61,951 bases of DNA from Prorocentrum cordatum (Eukaryota > Sar > Dinophyceae > Prorocentrales > Prorocentraceae), in NCBI GenBank assembly GCA_963575745.1, contig CAUYUJ010015943.1, forward strand, positions 242,501-304,451. The letters are read 5' to 3'. The translations under genes and the position numbers were made by a program. The notes below the pieces were generated by a model. That model did no database searches and was not told the origin of the DNA. It saw nothing but the letters and a program-made list of their open reading frames with translations. Position 1 is the stretch's first letter, and every line of letters begins with the position of its first letter. Positions 11,301-22,900 of this stretch are shown here, piece after piece.

Positions 11301-11680
11301 GCCCAAGACGGCCCAAGGAGCCCCCAAGAGGTCCCCAAGACGGCCCAAGAGGCCTCCAAGAGGGCCTCCAGGAAGGCCTCCAGGAAGGCACGAAGAGACC
11401 AAAATCCTTGAGGCTCCTTAGGTTGCTGAAGGATGTGGGCATTTGCTTCGTGTCTGCCTCCCGACGGCCCCAGACGGCCCAAGAGCCCCCAAAGATCGCC
11501 CCAAGATCGCCCAAGGGGCCTCCAAAATGGCCCCAGGACGGCCCAAGAGGCCCCCAAGACGGCCCCAAGGGGGCCCCAAGACGGCTCAAGAGGCCTCCAA
11601 GACGCCCAAGATGGCCTCCAAGACGGCCCTGGAGCACCCCAAGAGGGCCCCAAGTCGGCCCAGAGAGGCCCCAATGCCCT
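8310..11680. repeat. Tandem satellite, unit about 430-442 bp, about 8 copies
   Basis: The landmark GATGCTCCTTAGGTTGC (or close variants) falls at 8489, 8930, 9362, 9804, 10233, 10664, 10969 and 11410. This gives units of 441, 432, 442, 429, 431, 305 and 441 bp. The 305-bp unit lacks its 3' third. Each unit is itself built of drifted 11-12 bp blocks of the type CCAAGANGGCCC. Because this core avoids stop codons in nearly every frame, open frames of up to about 570 codons exist on both strands. They encode low-complexity Pro/Arg/Gly/Lys or Leu/Gly/Trp/Ser strings, which I do not consider proteins. Confidence 0.95.
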
Positions 11681-11919
11681 AAGATGGCCAAAGAGGCCCC
11701 CGAGAAGCCTCCAAAGGCTCCAGGCCCAAGGAGGCCCCCGAGATGCCCCCAAAAGCCTCCCAGGAAGGCCTCCAGGAAGGCTCGAAAAGTGCCACCAGAG
11801 GCTCCCAAGATGCCTCCTTCTCCAACTCATCCTCCTCCTCCTCCTCCTCCTCCTCCTCCTCCTCCTCCTCCTCCTCCTTCTCCTCCTCCTCCTCCTGATC
11901 TTCCCCGCCACCCTCCACC
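11681..11919. repeat. Satellite edge plus (CTC)n microsatellite
   Basis: Drifted GGCCCCCGAGAAGCCTCC-like blocks continue to about 11820. A nearly pure CTC tract follows at 11826-11898. Confidence 0.85.
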
Positions 11920-12065
11920 AAGCGTTCCCCGAAGGGTTTCCACAACGGCTCGGGGAACACACGGTCCTATAGGTTGGCAGAGCTTTTGCACCAACGCTCG
12001 GCCACATGGGCGATTCCAAAAAGCAAGGGGCGGCGGTGATTCGCCGTCGGCGTCTTCGATCCGCT
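11920..12065 (+). repeat. CCCGAAGGG module, copy 1 (partner at 12938-13076)
   Basis: This copy and 12938-13076 share CCCGAAGGG, TTCCACAACGGCT, GGGGAAC, CTTGGCCACAT and GGCGATTCGCCG...GGCGTCTTCGAT in order. Both follow a satellite block and a pyrimidine tract, so the whole arrangement looks duplicated. Confidence 0.75.
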
Positions 12066-12189
12066 GCCCCCTGTGGTCGTGCCACAAGGGTGCACGGCGT
12101 TCTTTCTTGACGAACTCCCCCCTGGGACGTCGGCCCAACCCGCCGGTCACATGGAGAGTGCCGAAAATCCCGGGGTTAATGCCTTTCCC

Positions 12190-12880
12190 GCTCCACGATA
12201 ACCCAAGATGGACTCCGCGACTGTCAAGATTGCCTCCAAGAGAGCCAAGATGGCCTCCAACACAGCCAAGATGGCCCCAAGATGCCTCCAAGACCGCCAC
12301 GATGGTCCAAAGGAGCCCAAGACTGCCCAAGAAGCGCCCAAGAGGCCCCTAAGACGGCCGAAAGGGCCACCAAACAAAAGGTCCTCCAGGAGAGCCTAAA
12401 GTGGCCAAATTCAATGATGTCTTTAGGCTGTTAAAGGATTTCGCCACTTCCTTCACAACGGCCATCCGACAGCCCAAGACAGCCCAAGAGCCCCCCGAGA
12501 CTGCCCCACTATCGCCCGAGAGGCCTCCAAGAGGGCCTTACTACGGCCCAAGAGGCCCCCAAGATGGCCCCCAAAGGGCCCCAAGACGGCCCAAGAGGCT
12601 TCCAAGACGCGCAAGATGGCCTTCAAGACGACCCTGAAGCGCCCCCAAAGGGCTCCAAGACGACCTAGACAGGCTCGCAAAACGGCTTACGACGATGTCA
12701 GACGGGCCAGGAACGCCGTCAGACGACCAACGAGGCCCCCAAGAAGCCCCCAATGGCCCCCAAGAAGCTCCGAAAGGCCCTGAAGAGACCCACGGAGGCC
12801 CCCAAGAGGCCTCCAAGGGGCCCCGAGGAGGCTCCCGGGCGGCCCCAAGTATGACCCAAGAAGGTCAGGTCTCCTCACCC
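12190..12880. repeat. Diverged relatives of the 430-bp satellite
   Basis: CCAAGATGGCC-type blocks continue. A diverged landmark, ATGATGTCTTTAGGCTG, starts near 12412. The order of sub-blocks follows the 8.3-11.7 kb satellite but with many substitutions, so this is an older array. The interval 12066-12189 shows no gene. Confidence 0.75.
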
Positions 12881-12937
12881 TTCTCCTCTTCCTCCCTGTT
12901 CCTCCCTCTCTTCATCCTCCTCTTCCCCCCCCACGTA

Positions 12938-13076
12938 TTCCCCGAAGGGCTTCCACAACGGCTTGGGGAACGCATAGCCCAATGGCGTGGCCAAACTTCG
13001 CCCAAACGCTTGGCCACATAGGTGTATCATGAAAAGGCAGGGGGCGGCGGCGATTCGCCGCAGGCGTCTTCGATAA
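12938..13076 (+). repeat. CCCGAAGGG module, copy 2
   Basis: Second copy of the module described at 11920-12065. It is followed directly by a 14-bp minisatellite block. Confidence 0.75.
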
Positions 13077-13084
13077 ATTGATCA

Positions 13085-13225
13085 GCGCAGCCCACACCAC
13101 ACAGCTTACACCACATGGCTTGCACCGCGTAGCGCTCACCTCGTAGCTTCCACCGAAACGCTTATACCACATATCGCACCACCTGGCTTACACCACGCAC
13201 ATGTCGCCACATAGCCTACACATCC
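13085..13225 (+). repeat. 14-bp minisatellite family block
   Basis: A drifted run of CACCACATAGCTTA/TTGCACC-type 14-mers. It ends in the module GGGTTCACGCTGGCAAACA (about 13247-13265), which also follows the block at 58370-58700. From 13266 to 13527 I see no gene. Confidence 0.6.
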
Positions 13226-13527
13226 AGTGGAATAGCTTGTTGCTGAGGGTTCACGCTGGCAAACACTAATATGCTTGTTGTGCGCAGTTGTTTGTTATCG
13301 GATAACGTTTTTGGGGGGGTCGGCGAGGAACTGTTGCTCAGCGAGTCGCGGCGGCGGCCCCTGTGACACGCTACGTATGCTTTGCAAGCTGATGTTGTGT
13401 CGCCCTGCTTCGTGGGACGAGAGCCTGAGAGAAGCTCGAACAGATGATGCTCGGGGACTGGGATATGGCTCGCGTGTCGAGGCGAAGCGTGGTGGGCCAA
13501 AACCGGCGGCGCGACGCGCTTCGAACA

Positions 13528-13694
13528 GGGGATCGACTACAGAATTGATTCACCCCGAAATCACTGGTCCGTAGAATCTACCAGAAAATACGTAGAATGT
13601 TCCATAGATGTACGGAGCCTTCCTACGTGCCCTCTAGACTCGACTGAAAAATCAGTTTGGGGGGTAGACCGAATGTTGTACACAGCCGATCCCC
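13528..13694 (+). mobile_element. TIR element family A, copy 1 (non-autonomous, 167 bp)
   Basis: The left end reads GGGGATCGACTACAGAATTG. The right end, read on the minus strand, is GGGGATCGGCTGTG. The hexamer TCGAAC occurs just outside both ends (13521-13526 and 13698-13703) and could be a target-site duplication. Copy 2 forms nearly all of intron 1 of the EF-hand-like gene. This copy lies about 120 bp beyond that gene's stop codon, probably in its 3' UTR or an untranslated intron. Confidence 0.6.
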
Positions 13695-13816
13695 TACTCG
13701 AACGCTAAGCACAAGCTGCAAACCCCCGACCTCGCCAACCAGCGCAGAGCGCGCGCGAGGCGACGGGGCCCGCCGTGGACCGTTGGCGACCGCGCGCGCG
13801 CAGGCCCCCGCAGCGC

Positions 13817-13918
13817 TCAGTAGGGGCTGCCGGCACGGAGCTGGCGCACGAAGTCGGGGAAGGACACGGAGGCGGCGCCGTGCGGCGCGTACCGCTCCCA
13901 CAGCAGCCCGAGCTCCGC
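13817..13918 (-). CDS. EF-hand-like gene, terminal exon 5
   Basis: After the acceptor GATTAG|GCGGAG it encodes AELGLLWERYAPHGAASV, then FPDFVRQLRAG, and stops at TGA (13819-13817). Joined to exon 4 it completes the helix-loop-helix begun there. The intron between them is 7361 bp (21279-13919) and contains two other ORFs. Confidence 0.75.
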   Translation of the reverse strand, partial: AELGLLWERYAPHGAASVSFPDFVRQLRAGSPY

Positions 13919-16900
13919 CTAATCATAGAAAACAAACTATCCCGGCAAAGCAACCTAACAGCCATGTGTAGGAGCATATCTGGAAGCATTCCCCTTAAGA
14001 TTCGGATGAGAATCCAGTTGTAGAATTCTGCTGTTCTCGCAGTCGTTGTCGCATTCGCGAGGACAGTCGCAGTGGCAACGGCAGTCGCAGTCACAGCCTC
14101 AGCCTCAGCCTGCCTCAGCCTCAGCCTCCGCCTGCCTCAGCCTCAGCCTGCCTCAGCCTCAGCCTCAGCCTGCTTTAGCCTCAGCATCAGTCTGCCTTCG
14201 GCCTCGGCCTCAGCCTCAGCCTGCCTCAGCCTCAGCCTGCATCAGCCTCAGCCTCAGCCTCAGCCTGCCTCAGCATCAGCCTGCCTCAGCCTCAGCCTCA
14301 GCCTCAGCCTGCCTCTGCCTCAGCCTCAGCCTGCTTCAGCCTCAGCCTCAGTCTGCCGTCGGCCTCGGCCTCAGCCTCAGCCTGCCTCAGCCTCAGCCTG
14401 CATCAGCCTCAGCCTCAGCACGAAGCGACCCAGCTAGAAGGACAAAGCGCTGAATGTACACCGATGTGTTCGACGACTGCGTATGTAATGATGTGACGAT
14501 ATACAGACTGAGCCCTTCGTGAATGTCTACATGTTTTTCTGACGCCTACAAACGGCGCTGACGTGTGTGAGAAAATTGTCCGCGCAGCAAAAGCCGGCGA
14601 AGCGTGCGGGAGCTCGCATGCTGAGACAGACTACGTCTGCAGACCGCCAGCTGCAAAAAGTTGCGAGCGGCTCTTGGAAGATGTTTACGGAACGGAGCTA
14701 CGGTGTCTGAAAACATTGGCATCGAAGGGAAGAGCCTCGGAGCCCTGCAACCTGAGAAACACCGCAGGAACTCGCATACTGAAAAGGAATGCATTGCAAA
14801 CCGCACGCTGCGAACCCTGCAGGCTGAGAAGCACCGCAGGATGTCGCATGCTGAAAAGCACTTGTACTGCAGAGCGCTAGCATCTATCTCGGGCTCGGAC
14901 CCCCCCGTCCTGATCCAGAACGTGTCCGGCCACGGCCTGAAAATGCCGTTCCAACTCCCGAGGATCAGCTGGCACTCCGGCTCTGGGACACTCCAGTACG
15001 TCTTGAGCACCTTGAGCCAGGCCCCATCTCGGGATCCCCACAGCACGCTGTACTTGACCGAGACCGTGCCGAACTCATAACAATTGACCTCCGAAGGACC
15101 TGCGAGTGCAGGCTGAGAAACACCACGCGATTGCAGGGCACGGCATTGCGTGTCACATGAGTGCAGGCTGAGAAGCACCACATCTCGTTTGCCAGAGATC
15201 ACTCCCAGGTTATTTGATCCCGCAACACCAGCCACGGCGTAGCTGCCACAGGGGCCGCAGATAGCAACGGTTCGGTCACCCAATTGGCGTTCCGGTGAGT
15301 CACAATTCGCGCGTGGCTCCACGAGCCTGTGTAGCGCGATTTGCGGGGCACCAGTGTGCTGTAGGTGTTGTTGCCGTAGCAGAAGACGGCCTCTGGAGCC
15401 CAGTGCGGATTCCAGCGGACAGCGTAGACCCTGTGGACGCCATTGCGGATGACGTCGCGCGCACCTTCGATATGTGCCACCCATCGAAGCCAGTCAAATG
15501 CTGAGCCATCGGTGATGTCAACAGCACCTGGGGCAGTCTCGCCATGGTGGTAGTGCAACAGCGATTGGAGAGCGGCGCTGGCTTCGTCGCGGCCCACAAT
15601 CTGGCGCGAGCAGGCTGCCTCTTGCAGGTGCTCCTGTGTGAAGAGCAGTGGGGCATCACCGCCAGTCTCGGCAGGCTGAGCAGCGCCACCGTCAGGCACG
15701 GCAGTCTGAGCAGCGCCGCCACGAGGAACATGAGGCTGAGCAGCGCCAGGCTCAGGCACGGCAGGCTGAGCAACGGCGCGTGGTGGACCGACATAGGTGG
15801 GCTCATCGGGTCGGCCGTTCTTATGGTAATGCAGGCGCATGGCTGAACCGTCTGCACGACGGAACTCGAAGAAGTGCCTGCCGTGGCCATCCGTGTTGGA
15901 GTAGTTAGGGTCGCGCTCTGTCTCGATGATGCGAAAGAGAACCTGGGCGATGCCCTGCCCGATTATGCGCTCAGCGAAACCCGGAGCGGCAGACCGAAGC
16001 AGTTGCTTCCAGTCGTAGGACGGGTCGTTTGTTACGTCTTTGAACGACAAGTTGTTGACAATGCACTCGGCGCGCAGCGCGCGCTGCCACTGGCAGGCGG
16101 TCTTGCCGCCCATCCCTGGTGTACGGCGGATGTCTTCGAGGTGAGCCTGCTCAAAGACCACGTCGACACCTGGCTGAGGAGTCGGTGCGGGCGGATCCGG
16201 CAGAATCTCCCACGGGCCATCGCACGGGGCCGGGGGTGGCGGGGGCGATGCCTTGCCGCGTGCTGGCATTGTGACAAGGCAGGCTGAGGAGCACCGCCGC
16301 GGCTGGACGGCCAGGTGAAACTCGAGCAAACATGGTTAAGGATGATGATGATGGTGTTGATAGGAAACCCGGTATCAGCGAGTTGATGTACAATGAGGTG
16401 TCCGCAAACGAGACACTGCTGTCAACGCTGTTATAACTAACCACAAACGAGACACTGCTATCAACGCTTGCACAATTAAAAAGAAACGCTGGCATTGACA
16501 CTACTAGCAATACCAAAGTGGAGTTTAAACGAGGCACTGCCATCAACCGATTCAACTTCCAATGAAAGAAGATCACAAATGAGTTCACTCTGAAGTGACC
16601 CATGGGTATCAATGCGAGAAGTCTCTGCAAACTATTCACTCATGGCGACCGCCGCGCACACGCGTGTAGGAAATCGTTGATGATGATAGTGATAATGGAG
16701 TGGGGGCCAGTAATGCAGATACACTGCTGTGCATTCACTTGCTGCGAAAAGAAACTCTGCATGAATGAGTTGATATATAATGAGTTGTCCACAAACGAGA
16801 CACTGCTATCAACGCTTGTATAAGTAAAAAGAAACGCTGCTATCGACACTTCCCCCAATACTAAAGTTGTCTTTAAACGAGTCACTGCCATGAACGGCTT

Positions 16901-19900
16901 CAACTACAGTGTAACGAAAGGAACTGCAGGCTGAGAAGCACCGCAGGCCAACGTGAACCAGTCGTGGTGATGAGGATGAGTGAAATCTGCGATGATGATA
17001 GCGATCATGAAGTCGGTTGTAGGAACCCACTTTTGTAGTAACCAACATACACTGGTATGCATTCACTTATGGTGAAAGGAAACTCGGTATCAGTGAGTTG
17101 ATATAGAATGAGTTGTCCGCAAACGAGACACTGCTATCAACGCTTTTAGAACGAAGCGAACCCATCAGAACACTGTTATCAACGGAAAGAATGCTGTAGA
17201 AGGACAAAGCGCTGAATGTACACCGATGTGTTCGACGACTGCGTATGTAATGATGTGACGATATACAGACTAAGCCCTTCGTGAATGTCTACATGTTTTT
17301 CTGACGCCTACAAACGGCGCTGACGTGTGTGAGAAAATTGTCCGCGCAGCAAAAGCCGGCGAAGCGTGCGGGAGCTCGCATGCTGAGACAGACTACGTCT
17401 GCAGACAGCCAGCTGCAAAAGGTTGCGAGCGGCTCTTGGAAGATGTTTACGGAACGGAGCTACGGTGTCTGAAAACATTGGCATCGAAGCGAAGAGCCTC
17501 GGAGCCCTGCAGCCTGAGAAACACCGCAAGAACTCGCATACTGAAAAGGAATGCATTGCAAACCGCACGTTGCGAACCCTGCAGGCTGAGAAGCACCGCA
17601 GGATGTCGCATGCTGAAAAGCACTTGTACTGCAGAGCGCAGGCTGCGAAACCTGCAGGCTGAGAAGCACCGCAGGAACTCGCATGCTTTCGAACACTACT
17701 GCTCGAGACCGCAGCTGGAGAGCGGCAGACCGCAGGCTGAGAAGCACCGCGGGCAGGGAGACTTGCAAAACTCAGATGTCCTGATCGTCTTGGAGGAAGT
17801 CACGCCAGTCCGGCGGCTGCCAAGAATCGATGATGCGCCTGGAGCCACCGCCCGTGCTGCCGCCGATGTCCAGGTAGTCGCCATCGCCCCTGAACAGACG
17901 GCCGTGCCCCAACGCCAGAATCGCTTGGTTGCGGATTTGAAGCAGCGCTCCGCTCTCAAACATCTGCAACACGTCCAGCTGCCTGCGCGTGAAGTTCGGC
18001 TTTGGCTGGCCAGCCTGGGCAGACAGATGGAGGGAAAGCCGCTCCCCCTCGTTGTAGCGCGCGATGGCCTCGGCCTTCTGGTGGTGCAGCCGGCGCCGCT
18101 GTTGCCGCAGAGCTTCCTCGGGAACTGCTGCATCACGGCCCTCACTGTGATCAGCTTGCAACGCTTGCGTTAGCCAATCAACGTCGAAGCGCCCTGAGAA
18201 GGCCAGCACCTCCCAGATCTGTTTGGTACCGGCCACACGTTGCAAATGGCGATGCCACCGCTTACGCTTCTGGTCTTTCACAAACTTGGCGACGCTACCC
18301 AGACCTGCACCCTTGGCCTGGCCACCTTTTCCCGCAGGCTGAGAAGCACCGTGAGAACCTTTCTTACCGCCTGGCCCTTTGTTCGGACCCTGCGGAACCG
18401 CATGGCCCCCTTGTGGCGCAGACTTGCCTTTCGCTTTTCCCTTTTCGATATCCCGTTCCTGAAGCGCACGCTGCTGCCGCGACTGCTCGTACTGGTCGCG
18501 AGCTACTCTGACCAATTCCTGGCGCTCAGGCTCCGTGAGAACGTAGCGCATGTCGTCGATGTTCTTGCTCCGCAGAAAGTCATGTCGAAGCTTAAGGACA
18601 GAGAGAATGGCTCGGCCAGTCTCCTCCTGAGACGCAAAGGCCGCGTCATATTCCGAGCCAGGCTGAGGAGCGCCAGCTGGATTAGTGTCCGCTGGCTCCG
18701 TGGACTTCCTCTTTTTGAAAAGCAAGAGACTGAGATGATGGAGGACTTTCGGATCGTACTCCTCGTCGTACCTGTCGTCCCAAAGCTGCCTCAGCTCCCT
18801 GTGCAAGTCGTCCGCGCGATTCTGAACGACATCCTCGACGTAGTCGGGATCACCCGGTGAAGTCGGTGAAAGCGGAGGAGTAGAACTCGGCGACCGATCC
18901 CAATGCACAGAAGACTCGCGGTCCGCCTGTACGCTGACGTCGGCGTCGGAGACGTTTTCGACGACAATCTTCCGCCTCTTGCTCTCCCCAGGCTGAATAG
19001 CACCAGGGAGAGTGAGCACAACCGCCACCGCATCGTGTGCGTCGTTGCGCATGCCACGATCCGTAAAAGACGCGCCAACGGCAATGGAGCAGAAACGGGC
19101 GACTGCTCCGCAGACCGCGACGTGGTCGCCTTTGAGGTCGGCCGGAGTGGCATGGACCTCCCATACCTTCTCGTCGTTCTGCTGGCGCTGGTAAGCCTCC
19201 CGCGCCTCCTGGAAAGTGAGGTTGTCGTCGCCGACTACAAGCAGAACGACTGCCTGGTTTAGATTCTCAAGAATCTTGGCCAGGCCGTCCAGGTGCAAGC
19301 GGAGATGGCGAACTGTCCGCTTTCGAGTCTGGATGGTCGGCGGTTTCTTGCCGCACACGATGTGCATGTTGGCGATCACCACGTGGAACTTGTCATGGCC
19401 TGGTTTGTTCACCTCAAAATGTGAAATAACAGCATCAATCTCTCGGCCGCTAGGAGGCCTGTAAACTTTGCTGTCTTCGCACAGAGTCAGTTCCGCAGGC
19501 TGAGAAGCACCGCGGAACCCCCAGAGAGTCAAGTAGTTGTCGACCTCCGAGAAGCGAATGCCATCACCGAAAGGCTTACTGAGGATCTCTGTCACGTTGA
19601 TCCCTGCTCGGCGAAAGCCTTCACGGAACGCACCGACCTCGCAGCCACAGACAATATCAGCATCAGCGGTCTCCACTATCGTGGCGCACAACCTTCCGAA
19701 GTTAGCGCAGTGAGTGGCCGCCTGCTTACCAGTCATCATGCCCTGCTCGAACCCGAAATTGAACGAGGCGACCGTGAAAGACGCAGGCTGCACAGCGCCA
19801 GAACCAGGCGTCTGTCCACCTTCCTCCGCAGGCTGAGAAGCACCGCGAGGCGGCGCAGGCTGAGAAGCACCGCGAGGCGGCGACACTTCGGACGAGCCTC

Positions 19901-22900
19901 GCGGAGCAGAGGCTGCGGATGAACGTTGGACATGGGGGTACGGCCAGGGGAACGCCATTGCAATCAAAACTCAGTGGTCTGCAGTGAATGAATGCAGTGG
20001 CACGATTGAATGCAGAGGACTGCAGTGTCACTAGCAAGTCCTGAACCAAACACAGCTGTGGCGGAAGGAGTATGAAGCGTCTGGCTATTCAAAATGTGGC
20101 CCGGGAATGGAGTTCTGGGAACTCGAAGACCAGGAAGTGGACTAGAGTTGGCTCCGGGCATCCAAAATGTGGCCCGGGAATGGAGTTCTGGGAAATGGAA
20201 GAGCACGAAGTGGCTTACAGTTGGCTCCGGGCATCCAAAATGTGGCCCGGGAATGGAGTTCTGGGAAATGGAAGAGCACGAAGTGGCCTACAGTTGGATC
20301 CGGCCCCCCAGAATGTGGCCCGGGAATGGAGTTCTGGGAAATAGAAGAGCACGAAGTGGCCTACAGTTGCATCTGGCCCCCCAGAATGTGGCCTGGGAAT
20401 GGAGTTCTGGGAAGGCGAAGAGCACGAAGTGTGTGACTGTTGGTGAAAAACGAGCCCGGCTCACTGCCGCCCGGCAACTCCCAACACCTGCCCGGACCCC
20501 CCTGTGGAGTGATCTGCTGCTCTCTTTTGATCCCACTAGAAACCTATCAGTCTTCGCTGTTAGGTAAATATCCCAGTGCGACCCTACCTAGGAGTTGGAG
20601 CCCCTAGGAAAGCAGCATTAGTAGTAACAGTACAGCTAAGCTAAAGCTAAGCTGAAGCTAAGCTGAAGCTAAGCTGAAGCTAAGCTAAAGCTAAGCTAAA
20701 GCTAGGCTAAATTTAAGCTAAAGCTAAGCTAAAGCTAGGCTAAAGCTAGGCTAAATCTAAGCTAAAGCTAAGCTAAAGCTAAGCTGAAGCTAAGCTAAAG
20801 CTAAGCTAAAGCTAAGTTAAAGCTAAGTTAAAGCTAAGCTAAAGCTAAGCTGAAGCTGAGCTGAAGCTAAGCTGAAGCTAAGCTAAAGCCTAAAGCTAAA
20901 CTAAAGCTGAGCTAAAGCTGAGCTAAAGCTAAGCTGAAGCTAAGCTAAAGCTAAGCTAAAGCTAAAGCTAAAGCCCCCAGGGGACTGGGGGAACCGCGGG
21001 GCGGGGACCGGGGGAACCGCCCGGGGCGCTTTCCATTGCCCGGCCCCTTTAAGCTAAGAGAGTAAGAACTCTTCTAGACAGAGCCTAGGTAGGGAACAAA
21101 GCAACAACGAAAAACGGCACAAACAGAAACTTGTGACGCTCCGCCCGTTTAAGGGGACCTGCGCTGGACCCCCTCCCTGGCGTGCGAAGCGCGCCGCCAG
21201 GGGGGCCCAGCGCGGATCCAAGAAATCCGCGCGGAGCGCCAAAACTTGATGTGTATGGCGCTTTTTCTTCTCCGACCGCCTCCGTGACGTGCACGCTGTG
21301 GTGCGCGAGCGCGCGGCGGAGGCCCTCGATCGAGAAGGACACGCGCTCGCCGGCGAGGCTGCTGAACGCATCGCTCAGCGTGCAGATGTCGAAGCCAGGC
21401 TGCGCCGCTAGCCTCGCGCGCTCCGCCTCCACGTCACTCGCAGCGCGTGCCGCGGTGTCGACCAGACGGAAGAGCTGGTAGGAGCTGGAGGGCGAGAGCC
21501 CCACGGGCTCCGGGCCCGGCGCGTCGCCCACGACCGCGAAGCAGCGGAAGGAAGCCCCGCATACCGGGCACGTGACGCTCGGACAGCCAGCGGCGTCCGC
21601 GTCACGCTGGGCGCGCATGCCGCACCGCGGGCAGGGCTCCGAGTTCTTCAGGAGATACAGGATCGACCTCGCCTCCGCGTCCGAGGAAGCGGCGCACAAG
21701 GCCTCGTGCTCCTCGGAGCCGACGGGGAACACGAGAGACCCGATCTCTCGGAACGACAGCTGCCCTGGTATCGCGACGTAGTCGAACCGGTGCCGCAGTT
21801 GCCGGTCCCTCACCAGCGCCGCGATGCTCCCCGAGGCCGGCGAGCCTCCGAAGTCCCGCAGCAGGCGGAGGAGGTCGGTGTCGAGAACGAAGCCCTTGTT
21901 GGCGCGGTCCAGCGCTCTGAAGACCGCCTCCAGCGGAAGCCCAGCCGGCAGCAGCAGCTTCGCCTCCTCCACACGCGCGTCGCTGTGCGCCTGGAGGGCC
22001 ATGGCCTTCAGCACGCGCCGAACGAGAGAGCCGTTGGCCCAGCTGCTGGCCGGAGGGGGCCACCTCGCCGACGGCGGGGCCACGGCGAGCTGTGGCGCTG
22101 GCGCGGGCGCCGCCCCACCGCGGCGGTGCGCGAGGGCGCTGCAGCCGGCCGACGGCGCGAGCGCCGGCGGGCTCTTGCAGATGGCCGCGGGCGCGCGAGC
22201 GCCGCGGGCGGCGGCCGCCAGCGACTTGCCGGGCGGCAGGCTTGAGGCCCTGCCGGGCGACGCCTGGCGCCGCGGCGGGCTCGACGGGGCCGCGTGCCAC
22301 TGGGATGCGCGGCACGGCGGCGGGGAGCCCGGCCTGCCGTGCGACTCTGGCGACAGGTAGCTCGCCGTAGCGCCAAGTTCGCGGGCCCGCCGCGGCGTCT
22401 CCGGGCGGGGAGTCCTCAGGCCGGCTGCGCTCAGCGGCCGCCCGCGCCGCTGCGGGCTCCAGTCCCTCGCCACGTCGGGCGACCTGCGCAGGCTCTGCTC
22501 CCAGCTCTGGGTGACGGAGGCGCAGCCCCTCCTCTGCGACTCGTGGAGGCCGTCACGCGGGAGGGGCGATAAGGGCGTGGAGCCGCTGCGCACGAGAGAT
22601 GCCTCCTTCCGCGCTCCCGCCGGCACTGCCCTGACGTCGAAGACGACGTCGCGGTTCGGATCATACTGGTCCCGTGGCAGCGCAGACACCTCCCAGCGTG
22701 CCGGCGGCGCCCACCGACAGGCCTGCGGCCCCGCGGGCTCCCGCAAGCGCGGCGGCGGCGAGGGGGCGCGCGCGGCGTCGAGGCCGCACGAGGCGTCTAT
22801 CGCCCACGAGGTGCCAGGCCTCGTGCTGGACAGCGCCGAGTGGTCCTTGGCCGGGGAGGCCTCGCGCAGGGCGTTGGCACCTGACGCGGGCAGCGCCTGG

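Larger units (their letters stand above)
14747..19876 (-). repeat. Interspersed ~20-bp motif GCAGGCTGAGAAGCACCGCG (+ strand), at least 20 copies
   Basis: Clear copies or near copies start at about 14747, 14819, 15108, 15162, 15671, 15701, 15731, 15761, 16279, 16926, 17509, 17581, 17654, 17732, 18334, 18659, 18989, 19496, 19783, 19828 and 19855. All share one orientation. Inside the two minus-strand ORFs the motif is always read in the same frame, giving RGASQPA or variants (GAAQPA, GAPQPG, GAIQPG, GAVQPA). Outside the ORFs it lies in spacer DNA and in the 443-bp repeats. I noticed no copies elsewhere in the window. The core GCTGAGAAGC can form only a three-base-pair stem, so it is not a conventional inverted repeat. 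Confidence 0.9.

Noticed and set aside
8310-11680. Regular repeats considered as a CRISPR array
   Set aside because: Units are over 400 bp and drifted, without constant short repeats and unique spacers, and the DNA is eukaryotic.
14563-14880. 105-codon + strand ORF in the 443-bp repeat, also open in the second copy
   Set aside because: It begins with GTG, has no recognisable domain, and the two copies are nearly identical so conservation is uninformative.
14435-17639. 443-bp direct repeats as LTRs of a retrotransposon enclosing the 356-aa ORF
   Set aside because: The ends are not TG...CA, no flanking target duplication is visible, the enclosed ORF lacks gag/pol motifs, and the second copy relates equally to the neighbouring 731-aa ORF.
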